A stretch of 62,795 bases of DNA from Candidatus Gastranaerophilales bacterium (GCA_944322755.1 CALUPY010000012.1:1-62795), one strand, 5' to 3'. Positions 11,092 to 20,130 are shown, counted from the first letter of the stretch. Program-made: numbers and translations. The notes: generated by a model not told the origin, from the sequence alone.

Positions 11092-11754
11092 TTACTTATT
11101 TAAATCCATGCCTTTTAGCATAAGTTTTAGTTTTTCCGCAGCTTCTTTATTGTCAAATACCTGAAGAGCTATTTTAATAAATTCAAGTTTTGCTGGAGAC
11201 TTTGCAAATTTTTTAAGTTCAGCGCAAAGTGCTTTGTACTCTTCATTTTCCTGTATATCTACCTCTGTCAGCAGATTTTCAATTTTTCCGTTCGGATAAT
11301 ATGTTTTTATGTTTGCCCGCTTTTTGTTTATGAAGTATTCAACAGTCAAAGGTTTGTTAATTTTTTTTGCAATTTTTTTCATTGATTCTTCTGACTGTGT
11401 AACCGGGAAATGTTTTGATTCCTTTACTTCTTCAGCAATTACCGGTGTATATGATTTTATTGTAACAACTTCATTGTTTTGCACCAGTCTAAGCAAAGGT
11501 TTAGCGTCAGTTCCTGTTGCCAACATTGCAATCTCTGGATCCCAATCAAAGTCGAACATATACTTTACATCCAAATCAAGTGCCATGCTCAATTTTACAA
11601 GCGTATCAGAAGAGGGAAAGTTCTCACCTGTTTCTATCCTTGTCAGCTGGCGCGGATTGAGCCCGATTATCTCTGCAAGTTTTTCTTGTGTTATACGTCT
11701 GTTTTTCCTTAGTAGTTTTATTCTTCTACCGAAAGCTTCTCTAAATTCCTTCAT
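11092..11754 (-). CDS. XRE-family HTH transcriptional regulator
   Basis: DNA-binding regulator of the Cro/C1 family. Residues 1-65 are a clear HTH_3 domain (RRITQEKLAEIIGLNPRQLTR, split as helices 2-3, then IETGENFPSSDTLVKLSMAL). The remaining 155 residues have no domain I recognise; they include a basic stretch and may be an oligomerisation or ligand domain. Start: the frame extends to 11823, but GGAGAAGCT immediately before the ATG at 11754 (MKEFREAFG) and the start of homology fix 11754, giving 220 aa. Two GACGTC palindromes upstream could be an autoregulatory operator. Unlike the XRE genes at 463 and 39680, this one is intact. Confidence 0.85.
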   Translation of the reverse strand: MKEFREAFGRRIKLLRKNRRITQEKLAEIIGLNPRQLTRIETGENFPSSDTLVKLSMALDLDVKYMFDFDWDPEIAMLATGTDAKPLLRLVQNNEVVTIKSYTPVIAEEVKESKHFPVTQSEESMKKIAKKINKPLTVEYFINKKRANIKTYYPNGKIENLLTEVDIQENEEYKALCAELKKFAKSPAKLEFIKIALQVFDNKEAAEKLKLMLKGMDLNK

Positions 11755-11812
11755 AGCTTCTCCGTTTAATATATTATTACAATTTTGTAGCTGGATGTTA
11801 AGGAAGCAAAAC

Positions 11813-11847
11813 GACGTCAACACGACCCATTGAGAATAAATGACGTC
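11813..11847. promoter_or_regulatory. paired GACGTC palindromes, possible operator
   Basis: GACGTC occurs at 11813-11818 and 11842-11847, 29 bp apart, in the AT-rich gap upstream of the XRE gene and the divergent flippase gene. Spacing near three helical turns and the position suggest an operator; this is inference only. Confidence 0.3.
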
Positions 11848-12029
11848 TAAAGTCTTATGAATAGGTTATTTCAAGACTTTTTCACTTCATCCATCATTTG
11901 TTTGGATAATTGAAACTTAAAAATCAATGTTCAGTTTTTTTATTACATTTTAGACCTTGTTATTATATAATTATTTTAGCATGATAGGAGCTATGTTTGT
12001 ATAGGTATTAGATATGGAAAAAATTTGTC

Positions 12030-13490
12030 ATGCATGAATCGGTTGAAAAATATATTAATAACGTTGTAAAACCATTAAATGACATATTTAAGGATATGTT
12101 AAAATATTTTCCATCAAAACTTTTTGGAATTTTAGGAAACACTATACTTATTCCCATATATACAAATCTGCTTTCTCCAGAACAATATGGACTGTATACA
12201 CTTTCAATTGCAGTTTTATCGTTTCTTTGTATAATTTTCTCGGATTGGGTTGGTCTGAGCGGTTTGAGATTTTTTAGACATCATGAGATAAATGATGATG
12301 TGCCCAAATATTTGTCCACACTCATAGTTTTGTTACTGACAAATATTTCTTTAATGTTTATAGTTACATATTTTTTACGGAATAATTTTTATGAATTTTT
12401 TAAAATCCCACCCTCTGTATTTATTGCAATACTTGTGCTGATAATACCTGTTGCATTCAGAGCTCTTTTGTTTCAAATTCTCAGAGCGCAAATTAAGCCC
12501 AGCGCTTTCACAATTTCGACTATAGTAAACCAGATTTTGACTATTTGTATTGCTGTATTTATTATAAAAATTTACAATCTCGGAGCAATGTCAGTTTTAC
12601 TGGCAATGGGAATATCTATAACTATAATAGATGTTATACTTATGTTTCAATGCAATATATTTTCATATTTAAAATTTGAAAGACTTAAATTTAATATCTT
12701 TTCTTCGTTATATAAATACGGACTGCCGCTTGCCCTGACGTCTATCAGTCTGTGGTTGATAACACAGAGCAATAAGTTTATACTCCAACATCTTAACGGG
12801 TATATCGAAGTCGGATATGTCGGTGTTGCATATAGCATGACATTTTCTATTTTAATGACTCTGTTTGCTGTAATACCTATTGCTGCAGTTCCTCGAATAA
12901 TTAATATGTATGAAGAACAACAAGATGTAAGACCTATTATTTCAAAACTTACTGAATATTTCCTGCTAATTGCATTGCCGGTAGTTGTTATAATGTCATT
13001 ATTTGCAAAAGAAATTGTTCTTTTGCTTGCGAACAAAAATTTTTCAGGTGCATACGTTCTCATACCATATCTTGCTTTTTCTGCTTTCTTTTTGAGTTTT
13101 GCAGAATACACCACTCTCCAGTATCACCTGATTAAAAAAACATACATTGATACGGTTATTCGTGTTATTTCAGGAATAATCGGAGTTGTTTTAAATATTA
13201 TACTGATAATAAAAATGGGGTTAGTCGGATTAGGAATAGCGACATTAGCCGGCAATGCTCTATATTTTGTTCTGAGTGTGATTATTATTATACCGAATCT
13301 TGAATGGAAGATCCCATACAGAAAAATATTGAAGATTTTAGTTTGTTTTATCCCTGTAGTGATATTGTACCTGCTGTTTCAAAAAATTGAACTTCATTTT
13401 GGAATGCAGATAGCAATTTTGTCAGTTATTTATTATCTGTCCTACTTATGGATTCAAAAACTTGTTCCTGACAGACTTGCTATTGATTAG
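12030..13490 (+). CDS. oligosaccharide flippase (Wzx / MOP superfamily)
   Basis: Inner-membrane exporter predicted to flip a lipid-linked sugar unit. The 486-aa protein has 12-14 hydrophobic helices spread over its length and starts with the family signature region (SKLFGILGNTILIPIYTNLLSPEQYGLYTLS, as two adjacent segments), where the P-x-Y-T-x-x-L-x-P-x-x-Y-G pattern is characteristic of polysaccharide biosynthesis proteins. The ribosome site is weak, so the ATG at 12030 is the likely but not certain start. No glycosyltransferases adjoin it; other envelope genes lie at 26-31 kb. Confidence 0.88.
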   Translation: MHESVEKYINNVVKPLNDIFKDMLKYFPSKLFGILGNTILIPIYTNLLSPEQYGLYTLSIAVLSFLCIIFSDWVGLSGLRFFRHHEINDDVPKYLSTLIVLLLTNISLMFIVTYFLRNNFYEFFKIPPSVFIAILVLIIPVAFRALLFQILRAQIKPSAFTISTIVNQILTICIAVFIIKIYNLGAMSVLLAMGISITIIDVILMFQCNIFSYLKFERLKFNIFSSLYKYGLPLALTSISLWLITQSNKFILQHLNGYIEVGYVGVAYSMTFSILMTLFAVIPIAAVPRIINMYEEQQDVRPIISKLTEYFLLIALPVVVIMSLFAKEIVLLLANKNFSGAYVLIPYLAFSAFFLSFAEYTTLQYHLIKKTYIDTVIRVISGIIGVVLNIILIIKMGLVGLGIATLAGNALYFVLSVIIIIPNLEWKIPYRKILKILVCFIPVVILYLLFQKIELHFGMQIAILSVIYYLSYLWIQKLVPDRLAID

Positions 13491-13697
13491 TTATTTTAAC
13501 GGGTCATATCCGCCGGGATGAAAGGGATGGCACTTTAGTATTCTTTTAATGCCAAGCATACATCCTTTTAATATGCCGTATTTTATTATGGCATCTTTTG
13601 TGTATTGCGAACATGTGGGATAAAATCGACATGTTGGTGGTGTAAGAGCCGAAAATTTTTGATACAAATTGATTGTTTTTACAAGAAGTTTTTTCAT
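13491..13697 (-). CDS. yidD: membrane protein insertion efficiency factor YidD
   Basis: Small peripheral membrane protein that helps YidC insert inner-membrane proteins. At 68 aa it is the usual size and has the family core [12 protein letters not shown] followed by [12 protein letters not shown]. It normally sits between rnpA and yidC near the origin; here it is downstream of rpsI, separated by a terminator at 13755-13788, and convergent with the flippase gene (stop codons one base apart). Confidence 0.92.
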   Translation of the reverse strand: MKKLLVKTINLYQKFSALTPPTCRFYPTCSQYTKDAIIKYGILKGCMLGIKRILKCHPFHPGGYDPLK

Positions 13698-13754
13698 AAA
13701 TTCATTATATTATTATAATTATATATTATAGCGCAAATCACGGAAAGTAATAAA

Positions 13755-13788
13755 ACAAACAAGACACCATTTCTGGTGCCTTGTTTGT
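13755..13788 (-). terminator. terminator after rpsI
   Basis: ACAAACAAG / CTTGTTTGT stem with an inner CACC/GGTG extension, TTTTA tail on the minus strand, 20 bp after rpsI. It closes the ribosomal-protein operon. Confidence 0.75.
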
Positions 13789-13808
13789 AATGTTTTGTGA
13801 AGTAAAAA

Positions 13809-14201
13809 TTAACGTTTTGAGAACTGGAATCTTTTTCTAGCTCTTTTTCTACCGTATTTTTTACGTTCTTTAACACGAGCGTCTCTTGTGAGCAACCCTT
13901 CTGCTTTAAGAACAGGTCTCAATTCCGGATTGTACTGAAGCAGTGCTCTGGAGATTCCGTGTTTGATAGCGCCTGCCTGAGATGCAATACCGCCGCCTAC
14001 TGCTTTAACTTTTACATCAAAGTTTTCCATGTTTTCTGTCAAAGCCAGCGGTTTGAAAATCATCATCTCCAGTGCCGGTCTGTTTCCGATATAGTTAGCA
14101 AGTGTTTTGCCGTTTACGAAAACTCTGCCTTTACCTTTAACAAGTTTTACAACCGCAATAGAGGTTTTTCTTCTACCAGTTGCTTTAATTTCTTCTGCCA
14201 T
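13809..14201 (-). CDS. rpsI: 30S ribosomal protein S9
   Basis: Component of the small-subunit head whose C-terminal tail reaches the P-site tRNA. The 130 aa include TGRRKTSIAVVKL at the N-terminus, GGGIASQAGAIKHGISRAL in the middle, and the basic tail ending KRFQFSKR (SKR end as in other S9). The start overlaps the rplM stop by one base, so the two are translationally coupled. Last gene of the alpha-operon block. Confidence 0.98.
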   Translation of the reverse strand: MAEEIKATGRRKTSIAVVKLVKGKGRVFVNGKTLANYIGNRPALEMMIFKPLALTENMENFDVKVKAVGGGIASQAGAIKHGISRALLQYNPELRPVLKAEGLLTRDARVKERKKYGRKRARKRFQFSKR

Positions 14202-14638
14202 TATTTAACCTCCATTTCGTAAACTTCAGGTTTTTGTGCAGCATGGGGATGTTCAGCTCCTGCATAAACTTTGAGTTTTGTGAACTGCTGTGCGCCAAGA
14301 GTATTGTGCGGAAGCATACCTTTTACTGCTTTTTCAATTGCTTTAGTCGGATCTTTTTCCATCAAATCTTTGAAGGAAATGGCTTTTAATCCGCCCGGAT
14401 ACATTGTGTGATGATAATAAATTTTGTCAGTTTCTTTTTTTCCTGTAACCTGAATTTTGTCCGCATTGATAACGATGACAAAATCACCTGTATCAACGTT
14501 CGGAGTATAATTCGGCTTAGTCTTTCCTCTGAGAAGATTTGCAGCAACAGTAGCCAATCTACCAAGGGTTTTTCCTTCTGCATCGATTACATACCATTTT
14601 CTTTCAACTTCAAGAGGTTTTGCTGAATAAGTTTTCAT
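14201..14638 (-). CDS. rplM: 50S ribosomal protein L13
   Basis: Early-assembly large-subunit protein. 145 aa with the family features [35 protein letters not shown] and MLPHNTLG. It overlaps truA by 4 bp upstream and rpsI by 1 bp downstream. Order truA-rplM-rpsI is the common bacterial arrangement. Confidence 0.98.
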   Translation of the reverse strand: MKTYSAKPLEVERKWYVIDAEGKTLGRLATVAANLLRGKTKPNYTPNVDTGDFVIVINADKIQVTGKKETDKIYYHHTMYPGGLKAISFKDLMEKDPTKAIEKAVKGMLPHNTLGAQQFTKLKVYAGAEHPHAAQKPEVYEMEVK

Positions 14639-15435
14639 CTTTCAGTTATCTCCATAGTGTTATTAATTTTTCTACAATAGGGCTCGTACCCTACTTCCAT
14701 AAGTGTAAGTCCGTCAGGACTTACTGTCGGTCCTGCTTTTGTCCGGTCTTTTGCATTGAGAATTTTTTTCATCAACCCGGGTTCAAGGTCGTTTTTCTCA
14801 ATGTACAATAATGTTCCCACTATTGTTCTGACCATATTGTATAAAAACCTGTTTGCAACAATTTCTATAATGATTTCATTATCGGATTTTGTGCATTCGG
14901 CCTTGTATACAATGCATACACAAGCTGGATCTGTCGCCTGAGCCGATTTAAACGACGTAAAATCATGTTCACCGAGTAAATAGCCCAGAGCTTTATTCAT
15001 CCGCTCTATGTCAAGTTTTTTCCTGACAAGAAGAGAATGACCATCCCAGACACTCCTTTGCTGCCTGTTGATAATGCGGTACTGATATCTTCTGTAACGT
15101 CCGCTTTTCTGGGCATGAAAATCATCAGACACTTCAAAAATTTCAGAAACGCTGATATCTTTCGGAAGAAGTCCGTTTAGAGAATTAAGAAACCTTGAAG
15201 CAACAATGGGCTCCTTTATCTCAAAATGAACTATCTGCCCTTTAGAATGGACACCTGCATCGGTGCGTCCTGAGAATATAGTTTTTATCGGTCGGGATAA
15301 ACTGCTATTGCAGCTCCCTGTCAATGTACAAAGTGCGCGTTCAAGCTCTGACTGTATCGTTTTTTGTTCCGGTTGAATCTGAGAGCCTGCATAGTTTGTG
15401 CCTATGTATTCAACTTTTAGCGCATATTTAGGCAT
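14635..15435 (-). CDS. truA: tRNA pseudouridine(38-40) synthase
   Basis: Converts uridines 38-40 of the anticodon arm to pseudouridine. 266 aa; the catalytic aspartate lies in [13 protein letters not shown] and the family motif [13 protein letters not shown] is present. The reading frame extends to a TTG at 15444, but the ATG at 15435 ([12 protein letters not shown]) fits the family start; its first bases follow the rplQ stop directly, so it is probably coupled to rplQ rather than having its own ribosome site. Confidence 0.96.
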   Translation of the reverse strand: MPKYALKVEYIGTNYAGSQIQPEQKTIQSELERALCTLTGSCNSSLSRPIKTIFSGRTDAGVHSKGQIVHFEIKEPIVASRFLNSLNGLLPKDISVSEIFEVSDDFHAQKSGRYRRYQYRIINRQQRSVWDGHSLLVRKKLDIERMNKALGYLLGEHDFTSFKSAQATDPACVCIVYKAECTKSDNEIIIEIVANRFLYNMVRTIVGTLLYIEKNDLEPGLMKKILNAKDRTKAGPTVSPDGLTLMEVGYEPYCRKINNTMEITER

Positions 15436-15436
15436 T

Positions 15437-15865
15437 TTACACAATTTGAATTAAAGCCATTTCAGTAGCGTCGCCGCGTCTTGGTGGCATTCTGTAAATT
15501 CTGGTGTATCCGCCGTTTCTGTTTGCATATTTTTTGCCGATTTCTGCAAAAAGTTTTCTTAATACAGTTTCCGGCATAACTTTTTTGCCTTCTTCTTTTG
15601 ACTCAACAATCGCACTTGTTTCTGCATCCATCAATCTTCCTGTTTCTTTGTCGAAGATGAATTTTGCAGCCTGTCTTCTTGCATGAAGGTCACCGCGCTT
15701 TGCAAGCGTGATAAGAGATTCAGCATACGGCTTCAGAGCTTTTGCTCTGGACATAGTAGTTCTAATTTCGCCGTGCAAGAAGAGTTCAGTTGCCAAAGAA
15801 CGCAATAATGCTTCTCTCTGGTCTTTTGCTCTTCCGAGTCTGTGTCTGTTACACTGGTGTCTCAT
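15437..15865 (-). CDS. rplQ: 50S ribosomal protein L17
   Basis: Large-subunit protein near the exit tunnel. 142 aa, starting MRHQCNRHRLGRAKDQREAL, with ELFLHGEIRTTMSRAKALKP and a C-terminal GGYTRIYRMPPRRGD. Slightly longer than the short (about 120 aa) form because of an insertion in the middle. Between rpoA and truA; a hairpin lies in the rpoA-rplQ gap. Confidence 0.97.
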   Translation of the reverse strand: MRHQCNRHRLGRAKDQREALLRSLATELFLHGEIRTTMSRAKALKPYAESLITLAKRGDLHARRQAAKFIFDKETGRLMDAETSAIVESKEEGKKVMPETVLRKLFAEIGKKYANRNGGYTRIYRMPPRRGDATEMALIQIV

Positions 15866-15905
15866 TTTTATGTCCTTTTTCTTTTTGTCTAATCTGATGG
15901 TTGTT

Positions 15906-15927
15906 CTGCCCGCAGTTTGGCGGGCAG
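15906..15927. other. intra-operon hairpin between rpoA and rplQ
   Basis: CTGCCCGC AGTTTG GCGGGCAG, a perfect 8-bp GC-rich stem with no T run, so not an intrinsic terminator. It could be an RNA-processing or mRNA-stabilising element separating rpoA from rplQ. Confidence 0.6.
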
Positions 15928-15938
15928 AGTTTATAAAT

Positions 15939-16931
15939 TTATAATACTTCTTCTAAATCAACACCTTCGGGGTTTGGCATGAGATCCAATCCGAACTGGT
16001 GAAGTTTTTCGATTACTTCATCTGATGATTTTTTACCGAAGTTTTTAATATTTAATAAATCGTGCTCTGATTTTTTCAGCAGCTCAGCCATTGAGTTTAT
16101 GCTTGCTCTTTTCAGGCAGTTGTAAGCTCTTACAGAAAGCTCTAAATCTTCAATAGATATTGAAGGAGCTTCTTCTGATGTTTCAACAACTTCTTCTGCT
16201 ACTGTTGTTACAGTCTGTGGAACAGAAACAGTAACAGGCTGTCCGGTAATAGAAGCAATTTGCATAAAGTGTTCAATAAGCATATTTGCAGCTTGAGACA
16301 ATGCATTGTTTACATCTATGCTTCCGTTTGACCAGATTTCCAAAACAAGTTTATCAAAATCAGTAATATCACCGACACGTGTATGCTCAACGTTGTAAGA
16401 AACACGTTTTATGGGCATAAATGTAGCGTCTATTGGCAGCATATCAATAGGCATGCTTCCTTTATTTTCTTTCAATACATCCTGGGTAATATAACCTTTG
16501 CCGGTATCAACAAGAATATCAGCATGAATACTGCCGCCTTCTGCAATTGTACAGATAACCCAGTCAGGGTTAACTATTTTAACACCTGCAGGAAGCTGGA
16601 TATCAGAAGCAAGCACTGGACCTGCTTTTTCTACATCTAATCTTAAATGCTGTGTTTCTTTGCTGTCTGTTTTTACAACAAGACCTTTAAGGTTGAGCAT
16701 AATATCGATTACATCTTCAACTACACCAGGGATAGCTGTATATTCATGAGTAATACCCTCAATTCTGACAGCAGTAACAGCTGCTCCTTCAAGTGAAGAA
16801 AGAAGAACACGTCTCAGAGCGTTGCCGATAGTAGTACCGAAACCTCTTTCCAACGGTTCGATTACGAATTTTCCGTACTGTGAACCGTCTGAGTCAGTTG
16901 TTGTATTTACGCATTTAATTTTTAATTCCAT
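15939..16931 (-). CDS. rpoA: RNA polymerase subunit alpha
   Basis: Assembles the polymerase core and contacts UP elements and activators through its C-terminal domain. 330 aa. The N-terminal domain has FVIEPLERGFGTTIGNALRR and LLSSLEGAAVTAVRIEG; the C-terminal domain is intact (LSVRAYNCLKRASINSM, then LLNIKNFGKKSSDEV). The linker is Ser/Glu/Val-rich. Positioned between rpsD and rplQ as usual. Confidence 0.98.
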   Translation of the reverse strand: MELKIKCVNTTTDSDGSQYGKFVIEPLERGFGTTIGNALRRVLLSSLEGAAVTAVRIEGITHEYTAIPGVVEDVIDIMLNLKGLVVKTDSKETQHLRLDVEKAGPVLASDIQLPAGVKIVNPDWVICTIAEGGSIHADILVDTGKGYITQDVLKENKGSMPIDMLPIDATFMPIKRVSYNVEHTRVGDITDFDKLVLEIWSNGSIDVNNALSQAANMLIEHFMQIASITGQPVTVSVPQTVTTVAEEVVETSEEAPSISIEDLELSVRAYNCLKRASINSMAELLKKSEHDLLNIKNFGKKSSDEVIEKLHQFGLDLMPNPEGVDLEEVL

Positions 16932-16958
16932 AATTTAATCTCCTAATTATTTACCGGA

Positions 16959-17561
16959 TTACTTAGAGTAGTACTCAATTACGAGCTGTTCTTTGAATTC
17001 AGGATCGAGTTCTTCTCTTTCAGGAATTCTGTCGAATGTAATTTTTTGTGCTTCTCTGTCAACAGTCATCCATACAGGTGCCATAGCGGCGTCAATGGGT
17101 TCAAGTACAGATTTGATAAAATCTGTGCTTCTTGTTTTTACTGTTATTACATCACCGGCTGAAACCAGGAATGAAGGGATATCAACTTTTTTACCGTTAA
17201 CAAGAATGTGACCGTGGCTTACAATCTGTCTTGCCTGTTTTCTTGTTGCGGCAAATCCTGCTCTAAATATTACGTTATCAGCTCTGCGTTCGAGCATTTG
17301 AAGCAGAACAGTACCGGTTACACCTGCACTCTTAGCAGCTTTGTGATAATATTTTGCAAATTGTTTTTCACTTACGAGATAAGTAAGTCTGATTTTTTGT
17401 TTTTCATTTAAGTGAACGGCATATTCAGAAAGTTTTTTTCTTGCAGCACCATGCTGACCTGAAGCAGTCTGTCTCAATGAAGAAACGAGCTTTCTGTTAG
17501 ACAAATCCGTAACGCCGTAGTTGCGGAAAAGTTTGTTTGTAGGTCCTGTATATCTAGCCAA
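16959..17561 (-). CDS. rpsD: 30S ribosomal protein S4
   Basis: Primary 16S rRNA-binding protein and, in many bacteria, the translational repressor of the alpha operon. 200 aa with the central S4 RNA-binding domain (ERRADNVIFRAGFAATRKQA, RQIVSHGHILVNGKKV). The N-terminal zinc-binding cysteines found in some S4 forms are absent. It lies 26 bp after rpsK. Confidence 0.98.
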   Translation of the reverse strand: MARYTGPTNKLFRNYGVTDLSNRKLVSSLRQTASGQHGAARKKLSEYAVHLNEKQKIRLTYLVSEKQFAKYYHKAAKSAGVTGTVLLQMLERRADNVIFRAGFAATRKQARQIVSHGHILVNGKKVDIPSFLVSAGDVITVKTRSTDFIKSVLEPIDAAMAPVWMTVDREAQKITFDRIPEREELDPEFKEQLVIEYYSK

Positions 17562-17587
17562 TTTTGACTCCTTTGTCTTTTTATTAA

Positions 17588-17974
17588 TTATACTCTACGT
17601 TTTTTAGGCGGACGACATCCGTTGTGCGGGATAGGGGTAACGTCCTTTATTAATGTAATTTCAAGCCCGGCAGCCTGAATAGCTCTTATAGCTGTTTCTC
17701 TGCCTGAACCCGGACCTTTGATATAAACTTCAACTTTTTTCATACCTTGGTCTGCTGATTTTTTTGCTACGAGAGCAGCTGCAGATTGAGCGGCAAACGG
17801 AGTACCTTTTCTGGCACCTTTAAAACCGCAGGCACCTGCTGATGCCCATGCAATAGCATTACCTTGTGTGTCACAAGAAGTTACGATTGTATTATTGAAT
17901 GTTGACTGAATATGTACAACACCCTGTAATACATTCTTTTTTTCTTTCTTTTTAGTTTTAATTGGTCTTGCCAT
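17588..17974 (-). CDS. rpsK: 30S ribosomal protein S11
   Basis: Platform protein of the small subunit near the mRNA exit. 128 aa with [40 protein letters not shown] and [19 protein letters not shown], ending in the basic PPKKRRV. Situated between rpsM and rpsD. Confidence 0.98.
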   Translation of the reverse strand: MARPIKTKKKEKKNVLQGVVHIQSTFNNTIVTSCDTQGNAIAWASAGACGFKGARKGTPFAAQSAAALVAKKSADQGMKKVEVYIKGPGSGRETAIRAIQAAGLEITLIKDVTPIPHNGCRPPKKRRV

Positions 17975-18040
17975 TTTTATATCCTTTAATTATTACTATT
18001 AATTTTTTACCTGTTTGAGATTCTTAACACCGGAAGCTAA

Positions 18041-18406
18041 CTATTTTTTCTTAGCTATCGGGCCTGTTTTTTTGCCGCGTCTGGTTCTAGCATTAGTTTT
18101 TGTTCTCTGACCTCTTGCAGGGAGTTTTCTTCTGTGACGCATTCCTCTGTAAGAGTTGATTTCTGAAAGTCTTTTTATGTTGAGAGATTCTTCTCTTCTT
18201 AAATCACCTTCGATATGATAATTTGACAGTTCATCTCTCAGCTTTTTGATATCATCATCTGTGAGATCATCTGTTCTCAAATCAGGTGATATTGAGCAGG
18301 CTTCCAAAATCTTAGCAGAACGTGTCGGTCCTATACCGTAGATATAGGTCAAAGCTATTATCATTCTTTTGTTACGGGGTAAATCAACCCCAGCTAATCT
18401 TGCCAT
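18041..18406 (-). CDS. rpsM: 30S ribosomal protein S13
   Basis: Head protein that contacts tRNA and the 50S subunit. 121 aa beginning [20 protein letters not shown], with [10 protein letters not shown] (helix-hairpin-helix) and [20 protein letters not shown] in two adjoining parts, and a basic tail. The 102-bp gap to rpmJ contains two short inverted repeats (GTTCCG/CGGAAC and TTGTG/CACAA). Confidence 0.98.
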   Translation of the reverse strand: MARLAGVDLPRNKRMIIALTYIYGIGPTRSAKILEACSISPDLRTDDLTDDDIKKLRDELSNYHIEGDLRREESLNIKRLSEINSYRGMRHRRKLPARGQRTKTNARTRRGKKTGPIAKKK

Positions 18407-18508
18407 TTTTTCTCCTTGTATTGTACTTATTGTGATTATTTTTTATAATTCTGTTCCGTCAGCCGCCCGGAACTTTTAGTTCGTTGTGGAGTACACAACC
18501 TGTAAAGA

Positions 18509-18622
18509 TTAACCCTGTCTCTGTTTGTGTTTAGGGTTAGAGCAGATAACTGTAATTCTGCCTCTTCTTCTGATTACTTTGCAATCTTTGCACATTCTTT
18601 TAACTGATGCTCTGGTTTTCAT
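18509..18622 (-). CDS. rpmJ: 50S ribosomal protein L36
   Basis: 37-residue large-subunit protein, found by translating the gap between infA and rpsM: it begins [20 protein letters not shown] and ends KHKQRQG. This is the zinc-ribbon form: Cys pair CKDC, then C and H in CSNPKH. Start ATG at 18620-18622, TAA at 18509-18511. It sits in the canonical infA-rpmJ-rpsM order. Confidence 0.97.
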   Translation of the reverse strand: MKTRASVKRMCKDCKVIRRRGRITVICSNPKHKQRQG

Positions 18623-18642
18623 TTTTTATTCCTTTTATTTTA

Positions 18643-18858
18643 TTACTTTAATCTGTATGTAATCCTGCCGCGGGTGAGGTCATATGGTGTCATTTCTACT
18701 TTAACCTTATCACCGGGCAGAATCTTTATGAAGTTTTTTCTGATTTTTCCTGATATATGGGCTAAAATTTCGTGACCATTTTCCAATTCAACTTTAAACA
18801 TTGCATTCGGAAGTGATTCTAGAATTTTCCCTTCAAATTCAATTACATCTTTTGACAT
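18643..18858 (-). CDS. infA: translation initiation factor IF-1
   Basis: S1/OB-fold factor that occupies the A site during initiation. 71 aa, [20 protein letters not shown] ... [20 protein letters not shown], i.e. full length. First gene of the transcription unit here; map and adk, which usually precede infA, are instead at 55-57 kb. Confidence 0.98.
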   Translation of the reverse strand: MSKDVIEFEGKILESLPNAMFKVELENGHEILAHISGKIRKNFIKILPGDKVKVEMTPYDLTRGRITYRLK

Positions 18859-19190
18859 TTTACCTTCTTTTCGACTATGTTTTTATTAAATTTTGGTAAT
18901 TATGGTTCTACCATCCTTTTCAGGCACAATAGCACCCACAAATTTTATTCTACATGCTAAAATTTCAAAAACAAGCGTTAAACGCTGATTATATTAAATC
19001 TTTGACGATTTTTTGCAAACAGAGCAGTGTTTGTTTTTTAAAAATAATGGCATAATTAATGTTTGTCAGAAACTCGCACACGCCCTTGCTACAACTTTTT
19101 TCAGAATTTTTATTAAGTTATGTTAATTTTCTAATTATTTTAAATTAATAAAAACAAACAATGGCTGTCTACAAACTTATTTCACTTCTA
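18859..19190. other. intergenic region upstream of infA
   Basis: About 330 bp with no supported gene. It contains the infA leader and candidate promoter; a short ATGG/CCAT hairpin lies in the leader (around 18903-18915). The part from about 19020 to 19190 is AT-rich and shows nothing further. Confidence 0.6.
18974..18993 (-). promoter_or_regulatory. candidate infA-operon promoter with palindrome at the start site
   Basis: On the minus strand a TATAAT -10 (18988-18993) is followed immediately by the palindrome AGCGTT A AACGCT (18974-18986), which would cover the transcription start. A TTGCAA lies 19 nt upstream of the -10, so the -35 spacing is long. The leader to infA would be about 120 nt. 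Confidence 0.4.
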
Positions 19191-19219
19191 TAAAAAAACG
19201 CCGGCTTAAAACCGGCGTT
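19191..19219 (-). terminator. terminator of the dfx-ftn operon
   Basis: AACGCCGG / CCGGCGTT perfect 8-bp stem, 7-nt loop, T7 on the minus strand. Confidence 0.9.
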
Positions 19220-19235
19220 TTGGGTATTGGGAAAA

Positions 19236-19745
19236 CTAACCTATTGTCGGGGCTACAAATGTTCTTGCTCCGAGTTCGTTGTCTATTAAGAGCAGTGCAT
19301 TCATATCAGCACCTGCAAAATTAAGCTTTGCAAGGATGTCTTTTGCTGTTGATTCTTCTTCAACCTGCTCTTTTATGTACCATTGCAGGAAAGACAAAGC
19401 GGCTCTGTCTTTTGCTTCTTCAGCAACATCCATAAGTTCTGAAATTTTTGAAGTGATGAACTGCTCGTGTTTAAGGGTTGCTTCAAAAACTTCTATAGGC
19501 GAATTCCATTCACAATTCGGTTTTTGAATTGCATCAAGAACCACTTTTCCGTCTCTTGCATGAAGGTAATCGTAGAGCCCCATTGCATGGGCAATTTCTT
19601 CCTGAACTTGAATTTTCATCCAGTTTGCAAATCCTTTCAATGACATTTCTTCAAAATAAGCTGACATCGAAAGATACAAATAAGCGGAGTACATTTCTTC
19701 GTTGATTTGTTTGTTAATTGCATTGTTTAATGTTTCTTTAATCAT
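19236..19745 (-). CDS. ftnA: non-haem ferritin
   Basis: Iron-storage cage protein with a di-iron ferroxidase centre. 169 aa; the four-helix core carries ferroxidase-type residues in NEEMYSAYLYLSMSAYFEE and VQEEIAHAMGLYDYL (E-x-x-H pattern), with Q-W-Y and EQVEEE later. Start: ATG at 19745 (MIKETLNNAINKQ) has GGAG 8 nt upstream and overlaps the dfx stop region, which implies coupling; the longer frame to 19766 is not needed. Works with the upstream superoxide reductase in iron and oxygen protection. Confidence 0.95.
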   Translation of the reverse strand: MIKETLNNAINKQINEEMYSAYLYLSMSAYFEEMSLKGFANWMKIQVQEEIAHAMGLYDYLHARDGKVVLDAIQKPNCEWNSPIEVFEATLKHEQFITSKISELMDVAEEAKDRAALSFLQWYIKEQVEEESTAKDILAKLNFAGADMNALLLIDNELGARTFVAPTIG

Positions 19746-20130
19746 TTTCACTACTCCATAATCCATGTATATTACACAATTCTCTGGCTTTTATTTTATC
19801 ACAACCGCATTTAAAATCCATAACGGGTTCTTCATGAGGATGTAAAAATTTTCTTTTCATATACCTGCCGTCAGGAGAAATAGCTTCTATAAATTCAATA
19901 TAGTGGATATCTTCCATTGGATGCTGTGTTGAACCGACTTTTATCCTGATTGTATCATTATCACTCTTTTCAATAACAGGAACATGCTTTTCCTGAGCGG
20001 CGTCTACCGTATTTTCGTTATACAATTTCATTGTCTCGCCGCAGCATACGAGTTCACCTTCCCCTGCATGCAAAACTTCTACTATATTTCCACAAATATT
20101 GCATTTATAAATCTGTAATAACTCTGTCAT
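19738..20130 (-). CDS. dfx: desulfoferrodoxin (2Fe superoxide reductase)
   Basis: Reduces superoxide to peroxide without releasing oxygen, typical of anaerobes. 130 aa with both iron sites: the N-terminal desulforedoxin-like centre (CNICG ... LVCCGETM) and the catalytic His4Cys centre (QHPMEDIHYIEF, then CNIHGLW at the C-terminus). It overlaps ftnA by 8 bp and faces away from prx-trx, so peroxide made here could be removed by the divergent peroxiredoxin. Confidence 0.96.
   Translation of the reverse strand: MTELLQIYKCNICGNIVEVLHAGEGELVCCGETMKLYNENTVDAAQEKHVPVIEKSDNDTIRIKVGSTQHPMEDIHYIEFIEAISPDGRYMKRKFLHPHEEPVMDFKCGCDKIKARELCNIHGLWSSEND

Noticed and set aside
13694-13876. 60-aa minus-strand frame with a hydrophobic segment
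   Set aside because: It overlaps the end of rpsI in another frame and runs through the rpsI terminator; no ribosome site.
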